Shown one piece after another: positions 8,758 through 15,926 of a stretch of DNA of 35,846 bases (its first letter is position 1; each line of letters starts with the position of its first letter). A program made the position numbers and the translations under genes. Where the stretch lies: assembly GCA_938073895.1 (NCBI GenBank), contig CALJFB010000001.1:1-35846 (forward strand), given 5' to 3'. The notes beneath the pieces were generated by a model. It made no database searches. It was not told the DNA's origin and saw nothing but the letters and a program-made list of their open reading frames with translations. This DNA is from an uncultured Flavobacteriaceae bacterium (GTDB lineage Bacteria > Bacteroidota > Bacteroidia > Flavobacteriales > Flavobacteriaceae).

Positions 8758-9900
8758 ATGAAAACTAAAAATATTGCTTTAAGTATGATTTTTTTAAGTT
8801 TAGTATTAGCTTGTAATACTCATAAAGACAACAGTAATCATAAGCATAATTCTTATTCTGATCATTCTCATGCAACTAAAAACACCTTAAATAATCCCAA
8901 AGATTATTATGGTAATTATAAGTTGGAAGATGAAAATTTTGGCACTAAAACAAGTGTTACTATTAAAGATAATAAACGTATTATGGTTTCTAATTCTTTA
9001 CCAAATCATAATACAGGTAATTTTCCAAATAAAGGTAATCCCAATGCTATTTCGGCTCAAAATAAAACGTATTTTTTTCCTTTAATACCAAAATATACAG
9101 GAAAAGCTAAATGGATGCGTGAGCCTGGAATTGCTTTGAATGGTGTTAAATTTGAACCAGGAACAGCAGAAGTTGTAGAATGCGATTCTGGAGAAAATTA
9201 TAGAGTAGAAGCTATACAAAATGTTATAGATTTAGGATTAGATTTTAATAATGCACACGTTCAACCTAATGGTGCATATCATTATCACGGATCGCCAACG
9301 TCAATTATTAGTACTTTTGATAAAGGTGAAGATTTAGTGCATATTGGGTTTGCACACGATGGATTTCCTATTTACACTTCCAAAACCGGAAAATACAAGC
9401 CAAGTTTTAAGTTGTTAGAAGGCCATAGAAATGGCCTAGATTGTACTTATGAAAACCCAATGCAATCTATGGATATTTCTGTAAATGGACATCACGATGG
9501 AACTTATGGTTCGGATTATGAATATGTAGCTAATTCTGGAGATTTAGACGAATGCAACGGAATTATAATTGAAGGAAAATATATGTATTTAGTAACTAAA
9601 GAGTTTCCTTATGTTGGAAGATGTCTAATGGGAGAAGTTGAGCAAGAAGAGCAAAAAGCTCCACCAAATAGACAAGAAGGACAAAGAAATAATAGCGAAA
9701 GACCAAATTCTACAACTATTATAAATCAATTGGATGCAAATAAAGATGGAAAACTTTCTAAAAGTGAAGTAAAAGGTCCTTTAAAGCATGATTTTGATAA
9801 AATAGATACTAATACTGATGGTTTTATTTCTAAAACCGAAATAGAAAAAGGCGCAACGAACAGAAATGGTCAAAATAGACAAAGACCACCAGAAAAATAG
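8758..9900 (+). CDS. YHYH-domain lipoprotein with C-terminal EF-hand pair
   Basis: A 380-residue lipoprotein: lipobox LVLAC with Cys19, then a His-rich spacer (several H residues between about 22 and 40). The middle is a YHYH-family domain: NGAYHYHG with the eponymous motif at 174-177, and IGFAHDGFPIYTSKTG next. This family of secreted proteins has unknown function, and the His-rich motif suggests metal binding. A Gln/Asn-rich linker leads to two EF-hand loops at residues 326-337 (DANKDGKLSKSE) and 350-361 (DTNTDGFISKTE), echoing the first gene of the operon. It lies 44 nt after the CotH gene and is followed by a strong terminator, so it ends the transcription unit. Confidence 0.87.
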   Translation: MKTKNIALSMIFLSLVLACNTHKDNSNHKHNSYSDHSHATKNTLNNPKDYYGNYKLEDENFGTKTSVTIKDNKRIMVSNSLPNHNTGNFPNKGNPNAISAQNKTYFFPLIPKYTGKAKWMREPGIALNGVKFEPGTAEVVECDSGENYRVEAIQNVIDLGLDFNNAHVQPNGAYHYHGSPTSIISTFDKGEDLVHIGFAHDGFPIYTSKTGKYKPSFKLLEGHRNGLDCTYENPMQSMDISVNGHHDGTYGSDYEYVANSGDLDECNGIIIEGKYMYLVTKEFPYVGRCLMGEVEQEEQKAPPNRQEGQRNNSERPNSTTIINQLDANKDGKLSKSEVKGPLKHDFDKIDTNTDGFISKTEIEKGATNRNGQNRQRPPEK

Positions 9901-9920
9901 TTTAGCTAATTTTAATAAAC

Positions 9921-9956
9921 AAAAAAGCCAATACTAATTTAGTATTGGCTTTTTTA
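9921..9956. terminator. Bidirectional intrinsic terminator between convergent operons
   Basis: AGCCAATACT and AGTATTGGCT form a perfect 10-bp stem around a short AT loop, with As before and Ts after. It therefore works on both strands: it ends the EF-hand/CotH/YHYH operon (+) and the porX operon (-). Confidence 0.9.
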
Positions 9957-9970
9957 TTTTAATAACTGGT

Positions 9971-10351
9971 TTATTTATCCAATTCAACTTTTAGCAATGT
10001 TGTAAACCTATTACAATTCTCTAGTTCCATAATATAATCTTTATCATCTAAAGAGGATTCTAGAATATAAATTCCACAAGGTTTTTTACGTTGATCACTT
10101 TGAGAAAAATTAACATCTGCTTTTAATATTAATGTTTTAATAGCAGCGCTATCAAGAGTTAAAATTTTCATTTGCTCTTGAGATTTATTGCCGTAACGTA
10201 AAGCTTTACGTCCAATATCTTTTCTAACTCTAGCATCTAATCCATAATCGTATTGACAAGACGTGCCTTTTCCATTTAAAAAGAATGCTAGTATAACTAA
10301 TCCAATAGAAAAACCTCCAATATAATATCCAACTCTGTGTAAAATTCTCAT
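9971..10351 (-). CDS. Conserved Flavobacteriia membrane-anchored protein (DUF4258-like)
   Basis: A 126-residue protein with one N-terminal hydrophobic helix (residues about 8-25, GYYIGGFSIGLVILAFFLNG) and a polar C-terminal part. Conserved-looking elements are TSCQYDYG, ARVRKDI, ADVNFSQSD, KKPCGIY and MELENC, with three cysteines beyond the helix. The orientation suggests a periplasmic C-terminal domain. The order ald followed by such a protein is familiar to me from Flavobacteriia, where it is often labelled DUF4258; that label is from memory and not certain. It sits 22 nt after ald and is the last gene of the minus-strand unit. No function is claimed. Confidence 0.7.
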   Translation of the reverse strand: MRILHRVGYYIGGFSIGLVILAFFLNGKGTSCQYDYGLDARVRKDIGRKALRYGNKSQEQMKILTLDSAAIKTLILKADVNFSQSDQRKKPCGIYILESSLDDKDYIMELENCNRFTTLLKVELDK

Positions 10352-10373
10352 AATAATTATTTGTAATGCAAAT

Positions 10374-11573
10374 TTAGAATATTAAAAGGTTAGGATCACT
10401 ATATTTTAGACCAAACCATTCGCCAACAGATCTATTTGTTAAAATACCGTGGTAAGTGTATAGTCCATTTTTTAAACCATTATCAAAACGCACTGCATTT
10501 TCAATTCCGCCATTATCTGCTATTTTCAATAAATAAGGCGTAAACATGTTACTTATAGCAAAAGATGCAGTTCTAGAATATCGTGCAGCAATATTTGGAA
10601 CACAATAATGAATTACACCATGTTTAGTGTAAACAGGTTTATTATGGTTTGTTATTTCGCTAGTTTCAACACATCCGCCCATATCTATACTTACATCTAT
10701 AAGTACAGAGCCATTTTTCATGTTCTCAACCATAGTTTCTGTAATTATTATTGGAGATCTATCTTTTCCTCTAACCGCACCAATTAATACATCACAACGT
10801 TTTAATGCTTTAGATAACGCTTTTGGTTGAATAGTAGAAGTATAGAATGTAGTTGCTAAATTGCGTTGTATGCAACGTAATTTTGTAATAGAATTATCAA
10901 ATACTTTTATGTTGGCTCCTAATCCAATTGCACTTCTTGCAGCATATTCTCCTACAGTTCCTGCGCCAATAATAACAACTTCAACAGGTGGAACACCACT
11001 AACGTTACCAAATAATAAGCCATTTCCTTCAGATGAACTACTTAATAATTCTGATGCAATTAGTACAGATGCTGTTCCTGCAATTTCGCTTAATGCTCTA
11101 ACTGCTGGATAAGCACCATCTTGATCTTTTATAAATTCGAAAGCCATAGCGGTAATTCGCTTTTTGGCTAAAATTTCAAAATATGCTTTTGTTTGTGTTT
11201 TTATTTGTAATGCAGATATTAAAACCGTTTGTGGTTTTATCATCTCTAACTCTTCAATAGTTGGCGGTTCTACCTTTAGCAGCATTGGACAATTATAGAC
11301 TTTTTTAGTGTCTTGGGTAATTTCTGCTCCAGCTTCGCTATAATTTTTGTCGCTATATTTTGCACCTAAACCAGCGCCAGATTCTATTAGCACGCGATGT
11401 CCATTATTTACTAATGCAGATACTGCATCTGGTGTTAAACAAACACGTTTTTCTTGAAAAGCAGTTTCTTTTGGTATTCCAATAAATAAATCGCTTTTTT
11501 GAGAAGATATTTCAAGCATTTCTTCTTGAGGAAGTAAATCTGCTCTAGAAAATGGTGTTGTTTGGTGTGACAT
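10374..11573 (-). CDS. ald: Alanine dehydrogenase (Bacteroidota type)
   Basis: A 399-residue member of the alanine dehydrogenase/transhydrogenase family, which interconverts L-alanine and pyruvate with NAD(H). The N-terminal domain has IGIPKET...EKRVCLTPDAV and the substrate Lys in LLKVEPP. The NAD domain has VVIIGAGTVGEYAA. The distal part has VLIDVSIDMGGCVET and HYCVPNIAARYSRTAS. Compared with Bacillus Ald, the catalytic His of the segment LFTYLHLA is Gln here (LISALQIK); the Asp in the VSID motif is kept. An N-terminal extension of about 28 residues precedes the usual start. It is 57 nt after tsaE. The annotation is standard for this lineage, but the His-to-Gln change leaves the reaction open. 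Confidence 0.83.
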   Translation of the reverse strand: MSHQTTPFSRADLLPQEEMLEISSQKSDLFIGIPKETAFQEKRVCLTPDAVSALVNNGHRVLIESGAGLGAKYSDKNYSEAGAEITQDTKKVYNCPMLLKVEPPTIEELEMIKPQTVLISALQIKTQTKAYFEILAKKRITAMAFEFIKDQDGAYPAVRALSEIAGTASVLIASELLSSSSEGNGLLFGNVSGVPPVEVVIIGAGTVGEYAARSAIGLGANIKVFDNSITKLRCIQRNLATTFYTSTIQPKALSKALKRCDVLIGAVRGKDRSPIIITETMVENMKNGSVLIDVSIDMGGCVETSEITNHNKPVYTKHGVIHYCVPNIAARYSRTASFAISNMFTPYLLKIADNGGIENAVRFDNGLKNGLYTYHGILTNRSVGEWFGLKYSDPNLLIF

Positions 11574-11630
11574 TGGTTTGATAATTAAACAATTATAATT
11601 TAATTATAACCGCTATTATTGACTTTAAAG

Positions 11631-12047
11631 TTAATTAGAATTTTTCACTTCTAAAACTCTATTTAGATTTTCGTCTAAAATAATTGAAATTATGGTATAA
11701 TCTTCATTAGTAATTTCTTTTAGTAGTTCGGGCCATTCTACAAAAACGTAAGCATTATTATCTAGATAGGTTTCTATGCCAATATCGTATAATTCATCTT
11801 CAGCTTCAATTCTATACAAATCAAAATGATGAATGGTTTCTGCTTTAGTTTTATACGTGTTTACTAGGGAAAAGGTTGGACTGCTTGCATTATCTAAAGA
11901 GCCTAATTGTTTAACCAAAGCTTTTATTAACGTGGTTTTTCCTGTGCCCATTTCGGCTTCAAAAAAAAGTAATTTAGCTTTAGAATGTTTTAATACAAAA
12001 GTTGCGGCTTGATCTAATTGATTAAGTTGATAGGTTAGTTTTGTCAC
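11631..12047 (-). CDS. tsaE: tRNA t6A synthesis ATPase TsaE
   Basis: A 138-residue P-loop protein of the TsaE family. With TsaB, TsaC and TsaD, TsaE is needed to make the N6-threonylcarbamoyl adenosine of ANN-decoding tRNAs. Seen: Walker A AEMGTGKT (31-38, with Ala in place of the first Gly), SSPTFSLVNTY, HFDLYRI and FVEWPELL, all hallmarks of the family. The start is a GTG at 12045-12047; no ATG lies upstream in frame before the porX stop. It begins 9 nt after porX and must be co-transcribed with it. Length is normal. Confidence 0.92.
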   Translation of the reverse strand: MTKLTYQLNQLDQAATFVLKHSKAKLLFFEAEMGTGKTTLIKALVKQLGSLDNASSPTFSLVNTYKTKAETIHHFDLYRIEAEDELYDIGIETYLDNNAYVFVEWPELLKEITNEDYTIISIILDENLNRVLEVKNSN

Positions 12048-12056
12048 TTTTAAAAT

Positions 12057-13610
12057 TTATTTAGGATCTAAAATTACAAAAGGAATAATCATTTCTTCTA
12101 ACGAAACGCCTCCATGTTGATATGTATTTCTATAATAACTTACATAATGATTATAGTTATTTGGATATGCTAAAAATAGATCTGTTTTTGCAAAAATAAA
12201 AGAACTATTCATATTTATACTTGGTAATCCAATGGTTTTTGGATCTTTTGCTACCAATACATCTTTGTCTTCGTAACTTAAACTTCTACCTGTTTTGTAT
12301 CTTAAGTTTACACTTGTGTCTCTATCTCCAATTACTTTACTTGGATTTTTAACGTTTATTGTTCCATGATCTGTGGTAATTATTAATTTAAAGCCTAATT
12401 GTTGTGCGTGCTGAATCATTTCTAATAATGGCGAATTTTTAAACCAACTTTGAGTTAAAGATCTATAGGCTTTATCGTTAGAGGCTAATTCTTTTACCAC
12501 ATCCATTTCTGTTTTGGAATGCGATAACATATCAACAAAATTATAAACTACAACGGTTAAGTCGTTGTCTTTTTGGCTATTAAAATTATCTGCTAATTTT
12601 TTACCAGCTTTAAGGTTTGTAATTTTATGATATTCTGTTTTTAAACCGGTTAAGTTTAAACGTTTTAATTGTGCTTGCAAGAAATCTTCTTCGTGCATGT
12701 TTTTTCCGCCTTCGTCTGTATCGTTTTTCCAGAATTTAGGATGTAATTTCTCCATATCGCTTGGCATTAATCCAGAAAAAATGGCATTTCTAGCATATTG
12801 CGTAGCTGTAGGAAGAATACTAAAAAATGAGGTTTCTTCTTTCTTTTTGTAATGATTAGTAACGTATGGCTCGAAGGCTTTCCATTGGTCAAATCTTAAA
12901 TTATCTACTACAACCAATAATGTTGGTTGTTCTTTAGATAATATAGGAGCTACTTTTTCTTTAAATAACTGATGCGATAAAATTGGAGCATCTGTATTTG
13001 GCAAAAACCAATTGGTATAGTTTTTATCTATAAATTTCCCAAATTGAATGTTAGCTTCGTTTTTTTGAGACTCTAAAATCTCTATCATAGCAGGATCTTC
13101 AATGTTTTCTAACTGAATTTCCCAATAAATTAATTTCTGATAAAGCGAAATCCAATCTTGGTACGTATTTACCATAGCTAAGTCCATAGCTATTTTTCTA
13201 AATTCTTGCTGGTAATTAATTGTAGTACGTTCTGATACTAAACGCGAATGATCTAAATTTTTCTTTAAACTTAAAAGAATTTGGTTTGGATTAACAGGTT
13301 TTATAAGGTAATCTGCTATTTTGTTTCCAATAGCTTCTTCCATAATATATTCTTCTTCACTTTTTGTAATCATTACAATTGGTAAAGTACTTTGTTTCTC
13401 TTTAATTTCATTTAGCGTTTCTAAACCTGTAAGTCCAGGCATGTTTTCGTCTAAAAAAACAATATCGTAGTTTTCTTGGTCTACCATTTCTATAGCTTCT
13501 GTACCACTTGTACAAGTAGTTACCTTGTAATTCTTCTTTTCTAGAAATAGAATATGTGGTTTAAGTAAATCGATTTCATCATCTACCCAAAGAATGTGTA
13601 TATTGTTCAT
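12057..13610 (-). CDS. porX: PorX response regulator of type IX secretion, with PglZ domain
   Basis: A 517-residue two-domain protein. Residues 1-120 are a receiver domain: acidic pocket D10-D11, phospho-acceptor D54 in VFLDENMPG, T82 and K104 in LIKPV. From about residue 200 comes a PglZ/alkaline-phosphatase-fold domain: VVVDNLRFDQW, LPTATQYARNA, TTDHGTINV and HGGVSLEEMIIP carry the metal-binding Asp and His residues. This architecture defines PorX, which with the histidine kinase PorY controls expression of the type IX secretion system in Bacteroidota; the PglZ domain acts as a phosphodiesterase on oligonucleotides. It heads the unit porX-tsaE-ald and is divergent from the HD gene. Confidence 0.95.
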   Translation of the reverse strand: MNNIHILWVDDEIDLLKPHILFLEKKNYKVTTCTSGTEAIEMVDQENYDIVFLDENMPGLTGLETLNEIKEKQSTLPIVMITKSEEEYIMEEAIGNKIADYLIKPVNPNQILLSLKKNLDHSRLVSERTTINYQQEFRKIAMDLAMVNTYQDWISLYQKLIYWEIQLENIEDPAMIEILESQKNEANIQFGKFIDKNYTNWFLPNTDAPILSHQLFKEKVAPILSKEQPTLLVVVDNLRFDQWKAFEPYVTNHYKKKEETSFFSILPTATQYARNAIFSGLMPSDMEKLHPKFWKNDTDEGGKNMHEEDFLQAQLKRLNLTGLKTEYHKITNLKAGKKLADNFNSQKDNDLTVVVYNFVDMLSHSKTEMDVVKELASNDKAYRSLTQSWFKNSPLLEMIQHAQQLGFKLIITTDHGTINVKNPSKVIGDRDTSVNLRYKTGRSLSYEDKDVLVAKDPKTIGLPSINMNSSFIFAKTDLFLAYPNNYNHYVSYYRNTYQHGGVSLEEMIIPFVILDPK

Positions 13611-13618
13611 TATATTTG
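13611..13618 (+). promoter_or_regulatory. -7 promoter box for the HD-domain gene
   Basis: TATATTTG is a perfect TAnnTTTG box lying directly against the divergent porX start codon. Transcription would begin near 13625, upstream of the TTG at 13646 but downstream of an earlier in-frame TTG that overlaps the box. This decides the start of the HD gene. Confidence 0.55.
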
Positions 13619-13645
13619 TTTAAATTATTATTAAATACTACGCGT

Positions 13646-14872
13646 TTGCAACCAAGTAACAAACTTAAAATATTTAACGACCCAATTTACGGTTTTATTA
13701 CAATACCTAATTCTATTATTTTTGATTTAATAGAACACAAGTACTTTCAAAGATTAAGACGAATTTCTCAAATGGGATTATCTTATTTGGTATATCCTGG
13801 CGCTCATCACACAAGGTTTCATCACGCAATTGGATGTATGCATTTAATGCAGAAAGCTGTTAATGTACTACGTTTTAAAGGTATAACTATTTCTGAAGAT
13901 GAAGAAAACGCACTTTATATAGCCATTTTATTACACGATATTGGTCATGGACCGTTTAGCCATGCAATGGAACATAGCATTGTAAATGGTGTTTCTCACG
14001 AAGAGATTTCGTTGCTTTTTATGGAGGATTTAAACATAGAATTTAACCAAACTTTAACATTAGCCATATCAATATTTAAGCGAGAATATCACAGAAATTT
14101 TATGTGTGAACTAATTTCTAGTCAATTAGATATAGATCGCTCAGATTATTTAAAGCGCGACAGTTTTTACACTGGAGTTTCTGAAGGAAATATTAATAGC
14201 GAACGTTTAATTACAATGCTTAATGTAAAAGACGATAATTTAGTTATTGAATACAAAGGTATTTATAGTGTAGAAAAATTCTTAGTAGCAAGACGCTTAA
14301 TGTACTGGCAAGTATATTTACATAAAACAAGTTTAGTTGCAGAGCAATTAATAATTAGAGTTTTAAAACGTGCTAAAGAATTAAGTAAAAAAGGCGAGAA
14401 GTTACAAGCAAGTAAACCATTACAATATTTCTTAACACGTGAAATTAATTTAAGTTCTTTTGATGCAAAAGCATTAGCACTTTTTGCAGAGTTAGACGAT
14501 TACGATATTATGTCTGCAATGAAAGAATGGCAGTATAATCCAGATTTTGTATTAAGTAATTTATGTAAAATGATTTTAAATCGTGATTTATTAAAAATTA
14601 AATTAAAGAAGAAAAAGATTTCCAATAAAAAAATAATTTTTCATTTAGATAGAATTAAAACGCTTCATAATTTAACACAAGAAGAAGCTGAATACTTTGT
14701 GTTTAAAGGGAAAGTTGCCAATCAAGCTTACCAGCAGAAAAAGCAAAATATATCTATTTTATATAAGACAGGAAAGACAGAAGATATTGTAAAAGCGTCC
14801 GATCAATTAAATTTAAAGGCACTTTCTAAACCGGTTACAAAATATTATATCTGTTTCCCAAAAGAACAATAG
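13646..14872 (+). CDS. HD-domain phosphohydrolase (dNTPase-like)
   Basis: A 408-residue HD-superfamily protein. The metal-binding set is visible: H54/H59-H60 in AHHTRFHHAIG, the HD pair H97-D98 in LLHDIGHGPFSH and a later Asp in DIDRSDYLKRD. LKIFNDPIYGFITIPN at the N-terminus is shared with the deoxynucleotide triphosphohydrolase/SAMHD1-like branch. There is no ATG near the N-terminus. I chose the TTG at 13646 (MQPSNKLKIFND) because a TTG 30 nt earlier is inside the promoter box. It is divergent from porX and 25 nt upstream of lpxD, which appears to have its own promoter. The substrate is not determined; nucleotides are likely. Confidence 0.82.
   Translation: MQPSNKLKIFNDPIYGFITIPNSIIFDLIEHKYFQRLRRISQMGLSYLVYPGAHHTRFHHAIGCMHLMQKAVNVLRFKGITISEDEENALYIAILLHDIGHGPFSHAMEHSIVNGVSHEEISLLFMEDLNIEFNQTLTLAISIFKREYHRNFMCELISSQLDIDRSDYLKRDSFYTGVSEGNINSERLITMLNVKDDNLVIEYKGIYSVEKFLVARRLMYWQVYLHKTSLVAEQLIIRVLKRAKELSKKGEKLQASKPLQYFLTREINLSSFDAKALALFAELDDYDIMSAMKEWQYNPDFVLSNLCKMILNRDLLKIKLKKKKISNKKIIFHLDRIKTLHNLTQEEAEYFVFKGKVANQAYQQKKQNISILYKTGKTEDIVKASDQLNLKALSKPVTKYYICFPKEQ
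13660..13667 (-). promoter_or_regulatory. Candidate -7 promoter box for porX, inside the divergent HD gene
   Basis: Read on the minus strand this is TAAGTTTG, matching TAnnTTTG, about 50 nt before the porX ATG. It lies inside the 5' coding part of the divergent HD gene, so the two promoters would overlap. Only the -7 box is seen. Confidence 0.35.
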
Positions 14873-14883
14873 CACATTTTTTT

Positions 14884-14891
14884 TATATTTG
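14884..14891 (+). promoter_or_regulatory. -7 promoter box abutting lpxD (near-leaderless)
   Basis: TATATTTG matches TAnnTTTG exactly, and the lpxD ATG (14898) begins six bases after it. Transcription should start at about the start codon itself. Confidence 0.55.
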
Positions 14892-14897
14892 CGACCA

Positions 14898-15926
14898 ATG
14901 AAATTTACAGCAGAACAAATAGCAGACATCTTAGAAGGCGAAGTTAAAGGTAATTCTTTAGTTGAAGTTTCTACATTATCTAAAATTGAAGAAGGCAAAA
15001 AAGAGTCACTTTCTTTTTTAGCTAATCCTAAATACACACCTTATATTTACACAACAGAAGCTTCTGTTGTTATTGTAGGTAAAGACTTTGTAGCAGAAAA
15101 AGAAGTAAAAACAACTTTAATTATTGTAGAAGATGCTTTAATTGCTTTTTCAAAACTATTAGACTATTACAACCAAATTAAACAAAATAAATCTGGTATT
15201 GAGCAACCATCATTTGTTGCAGAATCTGCAACCATTGGATCAAATATTTATTTAGGAGCATTTGCTTACATAGGCGAAAACGTTAAAATTGGCGATAATG
15301 TTAAGATTTATCCTAATTGCTATGTTGGCGATAATGTAATTATAGAAGATGGCTCTGTATTATTTGCAGGCGCAAAAGTATATTCAGACTGTTTAATAGG
15401 TAAAAATTGTGTTATTAATTCAGGTACAGTAATAGGAGCAGATGGTTTTGGTTTTGCACCAACAGAATCTGGTTCTTACGATAAGATTCCACAAATTGGA
15501 AACGTAATTTTAGAAGATAATGTAGATGTAGGCGCAAATTCTACTATAGATAGAGCAACTTTAGGATCTACAATAATTAGAAAAGGTGTAAAACTAGATA
15601 ACCATATCCAAATTGCACATAATGTAGAAATTGGAACAAATACGGTTATTGCTGCACAAACTGGTGTTGCAGGCTCAACAAAAGTTGGGAAAAATTGTAA
15701 AATTGGAGGCCAAGTTGGTATCTCAGGACATTTAGTAATAGGAAATAATGTGCGTATTCAAGCACAATCTGGTATAGGTCGTAATATTAAAGACGACGAA
15801 ATTTTACAAGGCTCACCATCATTCAATTATGGAGATTGGAATAAGTCTTATGTATATTTTAAAAATTTACCCAAGTTAGCAAAAACAATTAACGAATTAG
15901 AAAAGAAAGTCAATGGGAATAGTTAA
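14898..15926 (+). CDS. lpxD: UDP-3-O-acylglucosamine N-acyltransferase LpxD
   Basis: A 342-residue acyltransferase that adds the second hydroxyacyl chain to UDP-acyl-glucosamine in lipid A synthesis. The N-terminal uridine-binding domain (residues 1-100: MKFTAEQIADILEGEVKGN, SLSFLANPKY) is followed by a left-handed beta-helix of hexapeptide repeats (about 105-315). The catalytic-loop His lies in LDNHIQIAHNVEIG, and GADGFGFAPT and GGQVGISGHLVIG are typical. The C-terminal helix is present. ATG 14898 is preferred over a TTG three codons upstream, which lies in the promoter box. The stop overlaps the start of lpxC-fabZ by 14 nt, so translation is coupled. Confidence 0.95.
   Translation: MKFTAEQIADILEGEVKGNSLVEVSTLSKIEEGKKESLSFLANPKYTPYIYTTEASVVIVGKDFVAEKEVKTTLIIVEDALIAFSKLLDYYNQIKQNKSGIEQPSFVAESATIGSNIYLGAFAYIGENVKIGDNVKIYPNCYVGDNVIIEDGSVLFAGAKVYSDCLIGKNCVINSGTVIGADGFGFAPTESGSYDKIPQIGNVILEDNVDVGANSTIDRATLGSTIIRKGVKLDNHIQIAHNVEIGTNTVIAAQTGVAGSTKVGKNCKIGGQVGISGHLVIGNNVRIQAQSGIGRNIKDDEILQGSPSFNYGDWNKSYVYFKNLPKLAKTINELEKKVNGNS

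Noticed and set aside
8940-8956. TTGGCAC in the YHYH gene as another sigma-54 promoter
   Set aside because: It is inside the coding region and there is no GC at the -12 position with correct spacing.
13616-13645. Longer N-terminus for the HD protein starting at TTG 13616
   Set aside because: The codon is inside the TATATTTG promoter box and the extra ten residues do not resemble the family start.
14889-14897. Start of lpxD at TTG 14889
   Set aside because: It overlaps the promoter box; LpxD naturally begins MKFTAEQIA at the ATG at 14898.
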